39,948 nucleotides of DNA from JBBSTY01 sp038235385 (GCA_038235385.1 JBBSTY010000017.1:1-39948); one strand, 5' to 3'; counted from the stretch's first letter, positions 1 through 8,575 are shown. A program made the numbers and translations. The notes: a model not told the origin generated them from the sequence alone.

Positions 1-752
<752 letters not shown>

Positions 753-835
753 TCATCCCGGCCGCTCGACAGCCGGTCCGACGAGCTCGGCGCCACGTCC
801 TCCCGGCGCGCCCGGGCGGTGCTAGGCCTGTTGCC

Positions 836-1444
836 GTGCACCACCTCCACACGCGTCCTCGCGCCCTGCTGGTCGCGGTCGCGCTCGTGGGTGTGCTCGC
901 CGCCGCGTGCACGTCGACCTCGTCACCCGACGATGGTGCCCTCCCGACCACGACGGTGATGACCGTCCCCGGGTCGATCGTCGAGCACACCGGCCCGCGC
1001 CAGCTGCTCGAGGGCTTCGAGGAGATCACCGTCACGGTCACCGCGGAGGACGGCTCGACGCGTGTGTGGTGCCTGCTCCTCGCGGCGACGCCCGAGACAC
1101 GCGAGCGAGGCCTGATGCACGTGACCGATCCGGCCCTCGGCGGCTACGACGGGATGCTCTTCTCGTTCGACGAGGACGGCACCGGCGGCTTCTGGATGAA
1201 GAACACCCGCCTCCCGCTGTCGATCGCCTACCTCGACGGCGAGGGCGACATCGTGTCGACCGCCGACATGGCGCCGTGCCCCGACGGCACCGAGCGCTGC
1301 CCCGGCTACCCGCCCGAGGGCCCGTACCGCTCGGCCATCGAGGTCGTCCAGGGCCGCCTCACCGACCTGGGCATCGAGGGCGACGCCCGGGTGACGATCG
1401 GCGGACGGTCCTGCCCACCGCCCGAGGCCGACGCCGACGCCTGA
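836..1444 (+). CDS. DUF192 domain lipoprotein
   Basis: This 202-residue protein starts with a lipoprotein signal: a short basic n-region (HTRPR), a hydrophobic stretch and the lipobox LAAAC near residue 25, followed by a Ser/Thr/Asp-rich linker. Residues of about 75-200 form a DUF192 domain, with the hallmarks ETRERGLMHV, GMLFSFDEDGTGGFWMKNTRLPLSIAYLD and a closing LGI..GARVTI-like segment. The fold is small and beta-rich; no biochemical activity is established for the family. GTG at 836 is chosen because it gives a clean signal peptide; no good Shine-Dalgarno sequence precedes it. The open frame extends further upstream into panB, but that part is an out-of-phase shadow. It is expected to be anchored to the outer face of the cytoplasmic membrane. 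Confidence 0.85.
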   Translation: MHHLHTRPRALLVAVALVGVLAAACTSTSSPDDGALPTTTVMTVPGSIVEHTGPRQLLEGFEEITVTVTAEDGSTRVWCLLLAATPETRERGLMHVTDPALGGYDGMLFSFDEDGTGGFWMKNTRLPLSIAYLDGEGDIVSTADMAPCPDGTERCPGYPPEGPYRSAIEVVQGRLTDLGIEGDARVTIGGRSCPPPEADADA

Positions 1445-1613
1445 GGGAGCTGAGGTGGTGATCACGGGCGTCGCGCTGGTCGCGCCTCCGTCCACCGGGG
1501 CGAGTCGACGATGCCCGAACGGGCGGGATGCGGGACATCCGATCACGCGATCTGCGGGCGTGTCACACCGTGGCGCCACCATGGTGGATGAGGGCTTCAC
1601 CACCGGGATCCTC

Positions 1614-1775
1614 TATCCTCGCCGGGTTCCTCGGATCACCTGATCCGTGGAGCCACAGATCCCCGCCCGTTCGGGCGGGGGCCCTGCCCCCGGCTCGGGG
1701 GCCCCGGTGGCTCGCATCCGAGGGTGCTCCCACGAATGTGCGCCAGCACACCGGGTCCGAAGGGAGGTGATGTCC
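1614..1775 (+). promoter_or_regulatory. Leader region of the rpsF operon with stacked hairpins
   Basis: The 330-nt gap between the DUF192 gene and rpsF has no credible gene. A TATCCT hexamer at 1614-1619 could be a -10 element, giving a leader of about 150 nt. The leader can fold into three consecutive hairpins: CGGATC-ACCT-GATCCG (1632-1647), CCCCGCCC-GTTC-GGGCGGGG (1661-1680) and CCCCCG-GCT-CGGGGG (1687-1701). A 12-bp palindrome CCACCATGGTGG lies upstream at 1576-1587. rpsF leaders in many bacteria carry an S6:S18-binding RNA; whether these stems are that element cannot be settled by eye. A near-perfect GGAGGTGA ends the leader at 1763-1770. Confidence 0.4.
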
Positions 1776-1778
1776 GTG

Positions 1779-2114
1779 ATGCGGGCATACGAACTGATGG
1801 TCATCTTCGACGGCGAGACCGACGAGTCCGACGTCGAACGCATCCTCAAGCAGGGCGGCGACATGATCACCGCCGGCGGAGGTCGGGTCGCCAAGATCGA
1901 CCGCTGGGGTCGGCGGCGCTTCGCCTACGAGATCAATCACAAGTGGGAAGGCATCTACGTCGTTCTCGACATCGTCACGGAGGCGTCCAACCTCCATGAC
2001 CTCGAGCGCATGCTCCGGATCGCGGATGAGGTCGTCCGCCACAAGCTGATCCGTCTGCCCGATCGCGAGGCCGCCAAGCGCGGGCTCACCAGCGTCGCGC
2101 CGGCGGCCGGCTAG
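1779..2114 (+). CDS. rpsF: 30S ribosomal protein bS6
   Basis: bS6 is a small-subunit protein that binds the 16S rRNA central domain together with bS18. The sequence MRAYELMVIFDGETDE, the central GGRVAKIDRWGRRRFAYEINHKWEGIYVVLDI and the C-terminal DEVVRHKLIRL are typical. Three in-frame starts compete: ATG 1770 overlaps the Shine-Dalgarno sequence, GTG 1776 lies 8 nt and ATG 1779 lies 11 nt after GGAGG (1763-1767). I use 1779 because the family normally begins M-R-x-Y-E. Length is 111 residues, within the usual range. It is the first gene of rpsF-ssb-rpsR-rplI, an order conserved across bacteria; ssb follows after 27 nt. Confidence 0.95.
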   Translation: MRAYELMVIFDGETDESDVERILKQGGDMITAGGGRVAKIDRWGRRRFAYEINHKWEGIYVVLDIVTEASNLHDLERMLRIADEVVRHKLIRLPDREAAKRGLTSVAPAAG

Positions 2115-2141
2115 CCACCGAGCGAGAACGAGGAGAATCCC

Positions 2142-2609
2142 ATGGCAGCAGACAACAACGTGACCGTCGTCGGGAACTGCACCCGCGATCCCGAGCTGCG
2201 GTTCACCCCGAGCGGCCAGGCGGTCGCCAACTTCGGCGTCGCCGTCAACCGCCGCTGGCAGAACCGCCAGACCCAGGAGTGGGAGGAGGCGGTGTCGTTC
2301 TTCGACGTCACCTGCTGGCAGCAGCTCGCCGAGAACGTCGCCGAGTCGGTGCAGAAGGGTGCCCGCATCGTGGTCACCGGACGCCTCGACCAGCGGTCCT
2401 GGGAGACCCAGGACGGCGACAAGCGATCGAAGATCGAGATCGTCGCCGATGACGTGGCGCCGAGCCTCCGGTGGGCAACCGCCGAGATCACCAAGAACGA
2501 ACGCCGTGGCGGCGACTTCGCCGGCAACAGCGGCGGTGGGGGTGGGGGTGGCTCGAAGGCCACGTCCAACGACCCCGGACCCCAGTACGCAGATGAGGAG
2601 CCTTTCTGA
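2142..2609 (+). CDS. ssb: Single-stranded DNA-binding protein
   Basis: SSB coats single-stranded DNA in replication and repair and recruits partners through its acidic C-terminal tip. The OB-fold covers about residues 5-110, beginning NNVTVVGNCTRDPELRFTPSG, with the conserved FFDVTCW and IVVTGRLDQRSWE strands. A Gly-rich, flexible linker follows (about residues 125-140), and the protein ends YADEEPF, a variant of the DDDIPF-type interaction tip. At 155 residues it is normal in length. AGGAG at 2131-2135 sits 6 nt before the ATG. The stop overlaps the rpsR start (TGATG), indicating translational coupling. Placement between the S6 and S18 genes is the classic arrangement. Confidence 0.96.
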   Translation: MAADNNVTVVGNCTRDPELRFTPSGQAVANFGVAVNRRWQNRQTQEWEEAVSFFDVTCWQQLAENVAESVQKGARIVVTGRLDQRSWETQDGDKRSKIEIVADDVAPSLRWATAEITKNERRGGDFAGNSGGGGGGGSKATSNDPGPQYADEEPF

Positions 2610-3100
2610 TGGCCAAAGCACCAGCCAAGCGCGGGAAGAACAAGGACAACGCCCGCCGGTCCAAGAAGAAGATCAGCATCCTCACCCAGGAGCGGGTCGA
2701 GTACTGCGACTACAAGGACGTCAACCTCCTTCGTCGCTTCATGTCCGATCGCGCCAAGATCCGCGCCCGTCGGGTGACGGGCAACGACTCCCAGCAGCAG
2801 AAGGAGATCGCTCTCGCCATCAAGAACGCCCGCGAGATGGCCCTGCTGCCCTACGCCAACCGGGTCACCACCCAGCGTGGCGGAGGCGGCCGAGGTCGCG
2901 ATCGCGACAACGACGATCGCGGCGGTGGACGTGGCCCGCGTCGCGACGAGGCCGACACCGAGTTGGCGCCTGATGCCGTCGTCGCCACCCCGGTCGGCGC
3001 CGACGGTGCCGCCACGGCCCCGGTTCCGTCGTCGGCTCCTGCTCCTGCTCCTGCTCCCGCTCCTGCTGCCGCTGCCGCTGATGCGGAGGTGTCCGAATGA
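2609..3100 (+). CDS. rpsR: 30S ribosomal protein bS18 with long C-terminal tail
   Basis: bS18 partners bS6 on the 30S platform. Residues of about 25-90 are a standard S18 (DYKDVNLLRRFMSDRAKIRARRVTG..., KNAREMALLPY). The family is normally 75-90 residues, but this protein is 163. The extra 73 residues form two low-complexity blocks: an Arg/Gly/Asp-rich block (about 91-115) and an Ala/Pro block (about 142-157), ending acidic (ADAEVSE). The Ala/Pro part is encoded by a hexanucleotide tandem repeat. There is no frameshift: the stop overlaps the rplI start by ATGA, and the start overlaps the ssb stop with GAGGAG 8 nt upstream. The tail is probably disordered and could reach beyond the ribosome surface; its function is unknown. 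Confidence 0.94.
   Translation: MAKAPAKRGKNKDNARRSKKKISILTQERVEYCDYKDVNLLRRFMSDRAKIRARRVTGNDSQQQKEIALAIKNAREMALLPYANRVTTQRGGGGRGRDRDNDDRGGGRGPRRDEADTELAPDAVVATPVGADGAATAPVPSSAPAPAPAPAPAAAAADAEVSE
3035..3064 (+). repeat. GCTCCT hexanucleotide tandem repeat inside rpsR
   Basis: Five adjacent hexamers (GCTCCT x3, GCTCCC, GCTCCT) encode an Ala-Pro run in the bS18 tail, followed by GCTGCC x2. Because the unit is six bases, gain or loss of copies stays in frame and would only change tail length. Confidence 0.85.
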
Positions 3101-3549
3101 AGCTCCTGCTCCGCTCCGACGTGGCCGGAGTCGGCAAGCGCGGCGACATCGTCGACGTGTCCGCCGGTTTCGCCCGCAACGCGCTGCTCCCCAAGGGCTA
3201 TGCGATCAAGGCATCACCAGGCATCGAGAAGCAGGCCGAGCAGATGCGTCGCTCGCGCCTGGTGAAGGACGCCACCGAGCGGGCCGGCGCGGAGGAGATC
3301 GCCAAGCGACTCGTCCCGGCCATCATCCACATCGCCGCGCAGGCCGGCGATGAGGGTCGACTGTTCGGGTCGGTCACCACCACCGATGTCGCCGACGCCG
3401 TCCGGGGTCAGACCAACATCGACCTCGACCGCAAGGACCTGATCATGGACGAGCACATCAAGACGACGGGGACCCATTCGGTCACCGCCAAGCTGCACAC
3501 CGACGTCCAGTTCCAGATCACCGTCGAGGTCACCGCCTCGGGCACCTGA
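3097..3549 (+). CDS. rplI: 50S ribosomal protein bL9
   Basis: bL9 binds 23S rRNA near the L1 stalk and helps maintain reading frame. The N-terminal domain MKLLLRSDVAGVGKRGDIVDVSAGFARNALLPKGYA matches the signature, with a long connecting helix (about residues 45-75) and the C-terminal domain containing DEGRLFGSVTTTDVADA and a terminal beta strand (FQITVEV). At 150 residues it has normal length. It is the last gene of the rpsF operon: the start overlaps the rpsR stop (ATGA), and a strong hairpin follows about 50 nt downstream. Confidence 0.97.
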   Translation: MKLLLRSDVAGVGKRGDIVDVSAGFARNALLPKGYAIKASPGIEKQAEQMRRSRLVKDATERAGAEEIAKRLVPAIIHIAAQAGDEGRLFGSVTTTDVADAVRGQTNIDLDRKDLIMDEHIKTTGTHSVTAKLHTDVQFQITVEVTASGT

Positions 3550-3597
3550 CACAGGTCCTCGACCGGCAACCCGCTCGAGGTCACGATGCATCGGCTC

Positions 3598-3631
3598 GGC
3601 GGCTGGCTCCACTCCGGTGGGGCCAGCCGCC
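3598..3631 (+). terminator. Terminator hairpin after the rpsF-ssb-rpsR-rplI operon
   Basis: A perfect 10-bp stem GGCGGCTGGC / GCCAGCCGCC (3598-3607 with 3622-3631) encloses an inner CCAC/GTGG pairing. There is no U-tract, as is usual in high-GC actinobacteria. Position right after rplI fits an operon end. Confidence 0.75.
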
Positions 3632-3908
3632 GCCGCGTTCCGGGCGCGTGTCACACCCCCTCGTCACACTGGGACGATGTCGATCATCGTCGTGCGCGGG
3701 GCACGTCCTGTGGCCTGCCACTCCCCGCACATCCCCACACCGGTGCCGACGTTGTCCACACGTCGTCCCCAGGGAACGACCGACAATACCCAGGGTTACG
3801 GGCCTAGCTATCCCCAGGGCCGGTCCGCGAGAGTGGACCTCCCATGACCCCCTCGCGCGCCGACCTCGCCCTCACCCCGCTCACCGCTCGCCCACCGCGA
3901 GCGCGTCG
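3632..3908 (+). promoter_or_regulatory. dnaB upstream region: candidate DnaA box and three CCCAGGG elements
   Basis: No credible gene lies in these 277 nt. TTGTCCACA at 3752-3760 matches the 9-mer DnaA box form common in high-GC actinobacteria. Downstream, three odd palindromes CCCAGGG are centred at 3771, 3792 and 3816, i.e. 21 and 24 bp apart, about two helical turns. GTGTCACACC at 3648-3657 also occurs upstream of rpsF (1560-1569). These could be binding sites controlling dnaB; no protein can be assigned from the sequence alone. Confidence 0.4.
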
Positions 3909-5924
3909 ATGAGCGGCGACGAACGCGGAGGTCGGGCGCCGAGCGGTGGCCGGGTGCCGCCGAGCAACCTCCAGGCCGAGGAGTCGCTGCTCGGCGCCAT
4001 GCTGCTCTCCAAGGACGCCATCTCGGTCGCGTCCGAGCGGTTGGCCGCCGACGACTTCTACAAGCCGGCACACGGTCACATCTACGACGCCATCACCTCG
4101 CTGAACGCCGCCGGCGAGCCGGCTGATCCGGTCACCGTCGCCGAGGAGCTCAACCGCGCCGGCGTGCTCGACATGATCGGCGGCCCGGCGCTGCTGCTCA
4201 ACCTCCAGGCCGGAACCCCGGCGACCTCGAACGCGGGCCGCTACGCCAAGATCATCGAGGAGCATGCGCTGCTCCGTCGCCTGATCGGCGTGGCGGGCGA
4301 GATCGCCGAGATCGGGTACGACCTCCCCGACGATGTCGTCAAGGCGGTGGATCTGGCCGAGTCGATGGTGTTCGAGGTCGCCCAGCGACGGGTCACCGAC
4401 ACCATGGCGCCGATCCACGATCTGCTCGATCGCAACCTCGATCGCCTCGAGCAGCTCTACGAACGCGGTCAGTCCATCACCGGGATCCCGACAGGGTTCA
4501 CCGACTTCGACGACCTCACGTCCGGCCTGCAGCCGAACGCGCTCTACGTGCTCGGTGCCCGGCCATCGGCGGGCAAGACCGCGCTCGGTCTCTGCATGGC
4601 CTCGCACGCCGCGCTCGAGGCCAACCGACCGGTCCTCATCTTCTCCCTGGAGATGGGCCAGATCGAACTCACCCAGCGCATGTTGTGCAGCGAGGCCCGA
4701 GTCGATTCCAAGCGGATCCGCAACGGCTCGCTCAACGAGTCCGATTGGCAGAAGATCGCCCACGCCACCGGCCGGCTGGCGGACGCACCGATCTGGATCG
4801 ACGACAACCCGAACCTCACCATCATGGAGATCCGTTCCAAGGCCCGGCGGCTCAAGAGCCGCGTCGGCGACCTGGGGCTCATCGTGGTCGATTACCTCCA
4901 GCTCATGACGGGTCGCTCGAGCGCCGAGAGCCGCCAGGTGGAGATCGCCGAGATCAGCCGAGGGCTCAAGATCCTCGCCCGCGAGCTCGAGTGTCCGGTG
5001 ATGGCGCTCTCCCAGCTGTCCCGTGGCCTCGAGCAGCGCGCCGACAAGCGCCCGATGCTGTCGGATCTGCGCGAGTCGGGCTGCGTCACCGCCGACACGA
5101 CCCTCGTGCGGGCCGACGACGGGCGCACGGTCACCATGGGCGAGCTGCTCGCCTCCGGGGAGCGCGACGTGCCGATCTGGACCCTCGACGAGCGCTACCG
5201 GTTGGTGCCGGGCGTCCTGAGCCATGTGTTCCCGAGTGGCACCAAGACCGTCTACGAGCTCCTGCTGTCGTCGGGGCGATCGATCAAGGCCAGCGCCAAC
5301 CACCCGTTCCTGGCGCTCGAAGGCTGGTTCCCGCTCGAGGAGCTCGATGTGGGTGACCGGATCGCGGTTCCCCGGTCGGGGCGTTGGCCCGACTCGGTGG
5401 GCCGCGACACCGACGGTGTCCACGACGACACCGTTCCCCGCGAGATCTGGAGCTACGTCCGCAAGGTCCTCCCCCAGCACGGGCTCACGGTCGCCGACCT
5501 CGAGGAGCGCCTCGGCATCGACGACTTCGTCGAGAGCTTCTACGCCAACGAGCTCACCCGGAGCCAGCTCGAAGCCCTGGCGGTGATCGTCCCGGACCGC
5601 CTGCTCACCGACCTCGCCCGCTCCGATGTTCGCTGGGACACGATCGTGCGCGTCACCGAGCTCGGCGACGAGCCGGTGTTCGACGCCACCGTCGTCGGGA
5701 CGCACAACTTCGTGGCCGATGGCATCGTCATCCACAACTCGATCGAGCAGGACGCCGACGTGGTGATGTTCATCTACCGCGACGAGGTGTACAACCCCGA
5801 CTCACCGGACCGGGGCACCGCGGAGATCATCATCGCCAAGCACCGCAACGGCCCCACGGGCATGGTGCGCCTGGCGTTCCTCGACCACTACACCAAGTTC
5901 GCCAACATGGCCCGAGGCGTCTGA
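3909..5924 (+). CDS. dnaB: Replicative DNA helicase DnaB with in-frame intein
   Basis: DnaB is the hexameric replicative helicase. The precursor is 671 residues; removing the 219-residue intein (residues 392-610) leaves a 452-residue helicase, normal for the family. The N-terminal DnaB domain spans about 15-120 (NLQAEESLLGAMLLSKDAI, FYKPAHGHIYDAI). The RecA-like domain has the P-loop GARPSAGKT at about 216-224 and Walker B LIVVDYLQLM at about 323-332. The extein resumes SIEQDADVVMFIYRDEVYN and ends soon after AEIIIAKHRNGPTG. ATG 3909 is chosen because homology begins about 17 residues later; the Shine-Dalgarno sequence is weak and the frame is open further upstream, so the start is moderately certain. 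It follows rplI, as in many actinobacteria, but has its own upstream region. A hairpin follows at 5970. Confidence 0.95.
   Translation: MSGDERGGRAPSGGRVPPSNLQAEESLLGAMLLSKDAISVASERLAADDFYKPAHGHIYDAITSLNAAGEPADPVTVAEELNRAGVLDMIGGPALLLNLQAGTPATSNAGRYAKIIEEHALLRRLIGVAGEIAEIGYDLPDDVVKAVDLAESMVFEVAQRRVTDTMAPIHDLLDRNLDRLEQLYERGQSITGIPTGFTDFDDLTSGLQPNALYVLGARPSAGKTALGLCMASHAALEANRPVLIFSLEMGQIELTQRMLCSEARVDSKRIRNGSLNESDWQKIAHATGRLADAPIWIDDNPNLTIMEIRSKARRLKSRVGDLGLIVVDYLQLMTGRSSAESRQVEIAEISRGLKILARELECPVMALSQLSRGLEQRADKRPMLSDLRESGCVTADTTLVRADDGRTVTMGELLASGERDVPIWTLDERYRLVPGVLSHVFPSGTKTVYELLLSSGRSIKASANHPFLALEGWFPLEELDVGDRIAVPRSGRWPDSVGRDTDGVHDDTVPREIWSYVRKVLPQHGLTVADLEERLGIDDFVESFYANELTRSQLEALAVIVPDRLLTDLARSDVRWDTIVRVTELGDEPVFDATVVGTHNFVADGIVIHNSIEQDADVVMFIYRDEVYNPDSPDRGTAEIIIAKHRNGPTGMVRLAFLDHYTKFANMARGV
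5082..5738 (+). other. Mini-intein in DnaB (219 residues, no LAGLIDADG motifs)
   Basis: The intein begins with Cys1 (CVTADTTLV) directly after the extein LRESG and ends VIHN with Ser as the +1 residue (SIEQDAD). This is the site known from the Synechocystis DnaB intein. Block B reads KASANHPFLALEGWF with His74. The C-terminal splicing blocks read WDTIVRVTELGDEPVFDATV and GTHNFVADGIVIHN, with His208, His218 and Asn219. All residues expected for the two acyl shifts, Asn cyclisation and release are present, so splicing should be active. Between the splicing blocks (intein residues about 101-182) lie some 80 residues without any LAGLIDADG-type motif; they look like the remnant of a lost endonuclease region. 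Confidence 0.93.
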
Positions 5925-5969
5925 ACCGACGTCGCGTCGTGGCGGATGCGTGCCCGACGGGCGCGCCCC

Positions 5970-6007
5970 GCTCGACCGTCGCTCGGCCACCCCGGCGAGC
6001 GTCGAGC
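5970..6007 (+). terminator. Probable terminator after dnaB
   Basis: GCTCGAC (5970-5976) pairs with GTCGAGC (6001-6007), and GCTCG (5981-5985) pairs with CGAGC (5996-6000), giving a 12-bp hairpin with a 4-nt bulge and a 10-nt loop. There is no U-tract. It lies 46 nt after the dnaB stop. Confidence 0.55.
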
Positions 6008-6115
6008 CGCTCAGGGTGCTAGAGCAGGCGGTGTGCGCGTCGGCAGATGCTGGTCATCTCGGTCGGCGCCGGGGCAGACTCCGGTCGCCGGCGCCAGCGG
6101 GGACGCGGGCGCATC

Positions 6116-8557
6116 GTGACGTCGACGACGACGGCTCCGGCTGAAGCAGACGAACGCCCCGACCCGTCGGCTGATCCGGTGTCGTCGGGCAACGAGCGAT
6201 CCTGGGTGCAGGCGGCATCGTCGGGCGCCGTGCGCTACGTCCGGTCGGCGCCGGTGACGTTCGCGATCGTCGGCGCCGTGATCGTCGTGGCGGTCGCCAG
6301 CGGCTCGTTGTGGCGGACGCTGTCGGACAACCCCGAGCTCTACGACGCCGTTGCCTACGGGCTCCCACCCCTGCACGACGGCCGGTGGTGGACGCCGTTC
6401 ACCGGTGCGTTCTTCGTCCCGAGCCTGGTGATCCACATCCCGGTCCTGGTGCTGATCGTGGCCACGGCGGGAACCTACGAACGTCGTACCGGCCACGGGC
6501 GAGCGTTCGTCGTGATCATCGGCGGGCAGGTCCTGGCGGCGGTGCTCGCCTCGGCGTTCCTGTTGCGCTTCGAATCGTCCGGGTGGCAGTGGGCGTCGTC
6601 GCTGGCCACCTCCACCGATCTCGGCATGTCGGCCGGCGCGTTCGCGGCGTTCGGCGCGCTCACCGCCACCATGGAGGCGGCGTGGCGAACCCGGGTGCGT
6701 GTCACCGTCACCGCCTACCTCGTCGCCATGGTGATCAACTCGGGCCTGCTCTGGGACGTCGAGCACCTCCTGGCGTGGCTGCTCGGGCTCTTCTTCGGAC
6801 CGATCCTGGTCGGACGGGCGCCGGCCAGGCCCGATCTCTCGATCACCAAGCGTCGGCAGCGCTCGCTCGTCGCGCTGGTGGTGGCGGTGTTCGCCGTCTC
6901 CGACCTCGTCGAGGCGATGTTCCCGGGCAACGGCGGCCCGTTCCTCGCGGCAGGTCGGATCTACCACGGGAGGGGCGTCACCCTCTCGCTCGCCGTCACG
7001 GCGATCGCCATGCTCGTCGCCGCCGATGCGTTGCGCCGTGGGCACCGGGTCGCGTGGTGGTTCATCACGTTGCTGACGACGATCGCGCTCGTCGGTGTGT
7101 GGTGGCTGAGGCCGAGCGCCGCCCGCACGGCCGATCTCGTGCTCTTCTCGGCCCAGTTGGTCCTCCTGCTCCTCACCGTCCGGGCCTTCACCGCTCGGTC
7201 GCAGCGAGGGTCGTTCCGTCGAGCTGGTCGACGGTTCGTGTTCGCGGCGCTCGGTCTGCTGGTCTACGCCGCCATCGGGTTCGCGGTGCTGAAGGACGAC
7301 TTCGAGCCGGTGGCACGACCGATCGACATGGTCGCCGAGTGGGCGTCGAGGCTGGTGTTCTCCTCCACGGACGCCATCGAACCGGTCACCACCGCCGCTC
7401 GCTGGTTCGTGGGTTCCATCAGCGCCGTGTGGCTGGTGGTCATCCTGGCCACCTTGATCGGGCTGGCGTACTCCTCGAGGACGGTGCGGGACGAACCCGA
7501 TCAGGACGAGCGACTCCGTGCGCTCCTCCGCTCGCACGGCGTCTCGTCGATCGACCACATGCTCACCTGGGACGGCAACACCATCTGGTTCTCGAAGTCG
7601 GGAGCGACCGCCATCGGCTACCGGGTCGTCGGGACGGTTGCGCTTGCGCTGGCGGACCCGATCGGTCCGGCGGCGGAACGGCTCGACGCCATGCAGCAGT
7701 TCGACCGGTTCTGCTTCGATCGGGGTTGGATCCCGTGCCTGTTCGCCGCCGGACAGGCCACCGCCGACCTCGCGCCGCAGGTCGGGTGGAAATCGGTCCA
7801 GGTCGCCGAGGACAGCATCGTCCCGTTGGCGGACCTCGAGTTCAAGGGCAAGGCGTGGCAGGACGTGCGCACGGCGATGAACCGGGCGGGCAAGCAGGAC
7901 ATCGGCATGCAGGTCATGAACTGGTCCGAGGCGCGTCCGGTCTTCGCCGACCAGCTCCGCGTCATCAGCTCGGGGTGGCTCGACGACAAGGCGCTCCCGG
8001 AGATGGGGTTCACGCTCGGTTCACTGGCCGAGGCCGACGATCCCGAGGTGCGTCTGCACCTCGCGGTGGAGGCCGATCAGTCGGTGGCCGGGTTCACGTC
8101 GTGGATGCCCACCTGGCGCGACGGCGAGATCGTCGGGTGGACGATCGATCTGATGCGTCGTCGCGACGAGGGGTTCCGTGCGGTGATGGAGTTCCTGATC
8201 GGGGCGTCGGCGCTGCAGTTCAAGGAGGAGGGCTACGAGTTCATCAGCCTGTCGGCCGCACCCCTGGCGAAGGCCCCGGAGCGGCTGCTCGGCAGCCCCG
8301 ACGGCGACGATCGTGTGCTCCAACGGCTCCTCGACTTCCTCGGCGATCTCCTCGAGCCCTACTACGGCTTCCGGTCGCTCCTGGCGTTCAAGGCCAAGTT
8401 CCAACCGTCGTTCCGCCCGATGTACCTCGTGTTCCCGGGCGAGACGGCGTTGGGTGAGATCGGCTTGGCCATCGCCCGGGCCTACATGCCCGACGCGTCG
8501 TTCGTCGACTGGGTCAGGATCGGTCTCGACATGGCCAAGCCCTCGAACGGAAACTGA
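6116..8557 (+). CDS. Rhomboid-like membrane domain fused to a DUF2156 (aminoacyl-lipid synthase type) domain
   Basis: The 813-residue protein has a disordered acidic N-terminus, one helix at about 47-66, a rhomboid-like six-helix region to about residue 240, further helices to about 465, and a C-terminal cytoplasmic DUF2156 domain (about 480-800). DUF2156 is the catalytic domain of MprF-type enzymes, which move an amino acid from aminoacyl-tRNA to phosphatidylglycerol or related lipids. Supporting segments are FSKSGATAIGYRVVGTVALALADPIG, MNRAGKQDIGM and LLEPYYGFRSLLAFKAKFQP. In the membrane part LGMSAGAFAAFGAL places Ser172 and DVEHLLAWLLG places His217, as in rhomboid proteases, but the usual GxSG is GMSA and the TM2 HxxxN is not kept, so protease activity is doubtful. 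GTG 6116 is preferred; ATG 6047 would add a basic low-complexity stretch. The esterase gene follows after 18 nt. Confidence 0.75.
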   Translation: MTSTTTAPAEADERPDPSADPVSSGNERSWVQAASSGAVRYVRSAPVTFAIVGAVIVVAVASGSLWRTLSDNPELYDAVAYGLPPLHDGRWWTPFTGAFFVPSLVIHIPVLVLIVATAGTYERRTGHGRAFVVIIGGQVLAAVLASAFLLRFESSGWQWASSLATSTDLGMSAGAFAAFGALTATMEAAWRTRVRVTVTAYLVAMVINSGLLWDVEHLLAWLLGLFFGPILVGRAPARPDLSITKRRQRSLVALVVAVFAVSDLVEAMFPGNGGPFLAAGRIYHGRGVTLSLAVTAIAMLVAADALRRGHRVAWWFITLLTTIALVGVWWLRPSAARTADLVLFSAQLVLLLLTVRAFTARSQRGSFRRAGRRFVFAALGLLVYAAIGFAVLKDDFEPVARPIDMVAEWASRLVFSSTDAIEPVTTAARWFVGSISAVWLVVILATLIGLAYSSRTVRDEPDQDERLRALLRSHGVSSIDHMLTWDGNTIWFSKSGATAIGYRVVGTVALALADPIGPAAERLDAMQQFDRFCFDRGWIPCLFAAGQATADLAPQVGWKSVQVAEDSIVPLADLEFKGKAWQDVRTAMNRAGKQDIGMQVMNWSEARPVFADQLRVISSGWLDDKALPEMGFTLGSLAEADDPEVRLHLAVEADQSVAGFTSWMPTWRDGEIVGWTIDLMRRRDEGFRAVMEFLIGASALQFKEEGYEFISLSAAPLAKAPERLLGSPDGDDRVLQRLLDFLGDLLEPYYGFRSLLAFKAKFQPSFRPMYLVFPGETALGEIGLAIARAYMPDASFVDWVRIGLDMAKPSNGN

Positions 8558-8575
8558 CCGCGTGACGAGGCACGG

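Noticed and set aside
1455..1643. 62-codon frame between the DUF192 gene and rpsF
   Set aside because: No Shine-Dalgarno sequence and no recognisable protein; it covers the probable promoter of the rpsF operon.
3617..3847. Short open frames between rplI and dnaB
   Set aside because: No ribosome site or conserved sequence; the region is better explained by terminator, DnaA box and repeats.
3804..5735. Long open frame on the minus strand opposite dnaB
   Set aside because: It mirrors the GC-rich third positions of dnaB, has no recognisable domain, and its translation is low-complexity.
6011..7558. Minus-strand open frame opposite the rhomboid-like/DUF2156 gene
   Set aside because: The translation is Arg/Asp/Glu/His low-complexity, typical of an antisense shadow in high-GC DNA.
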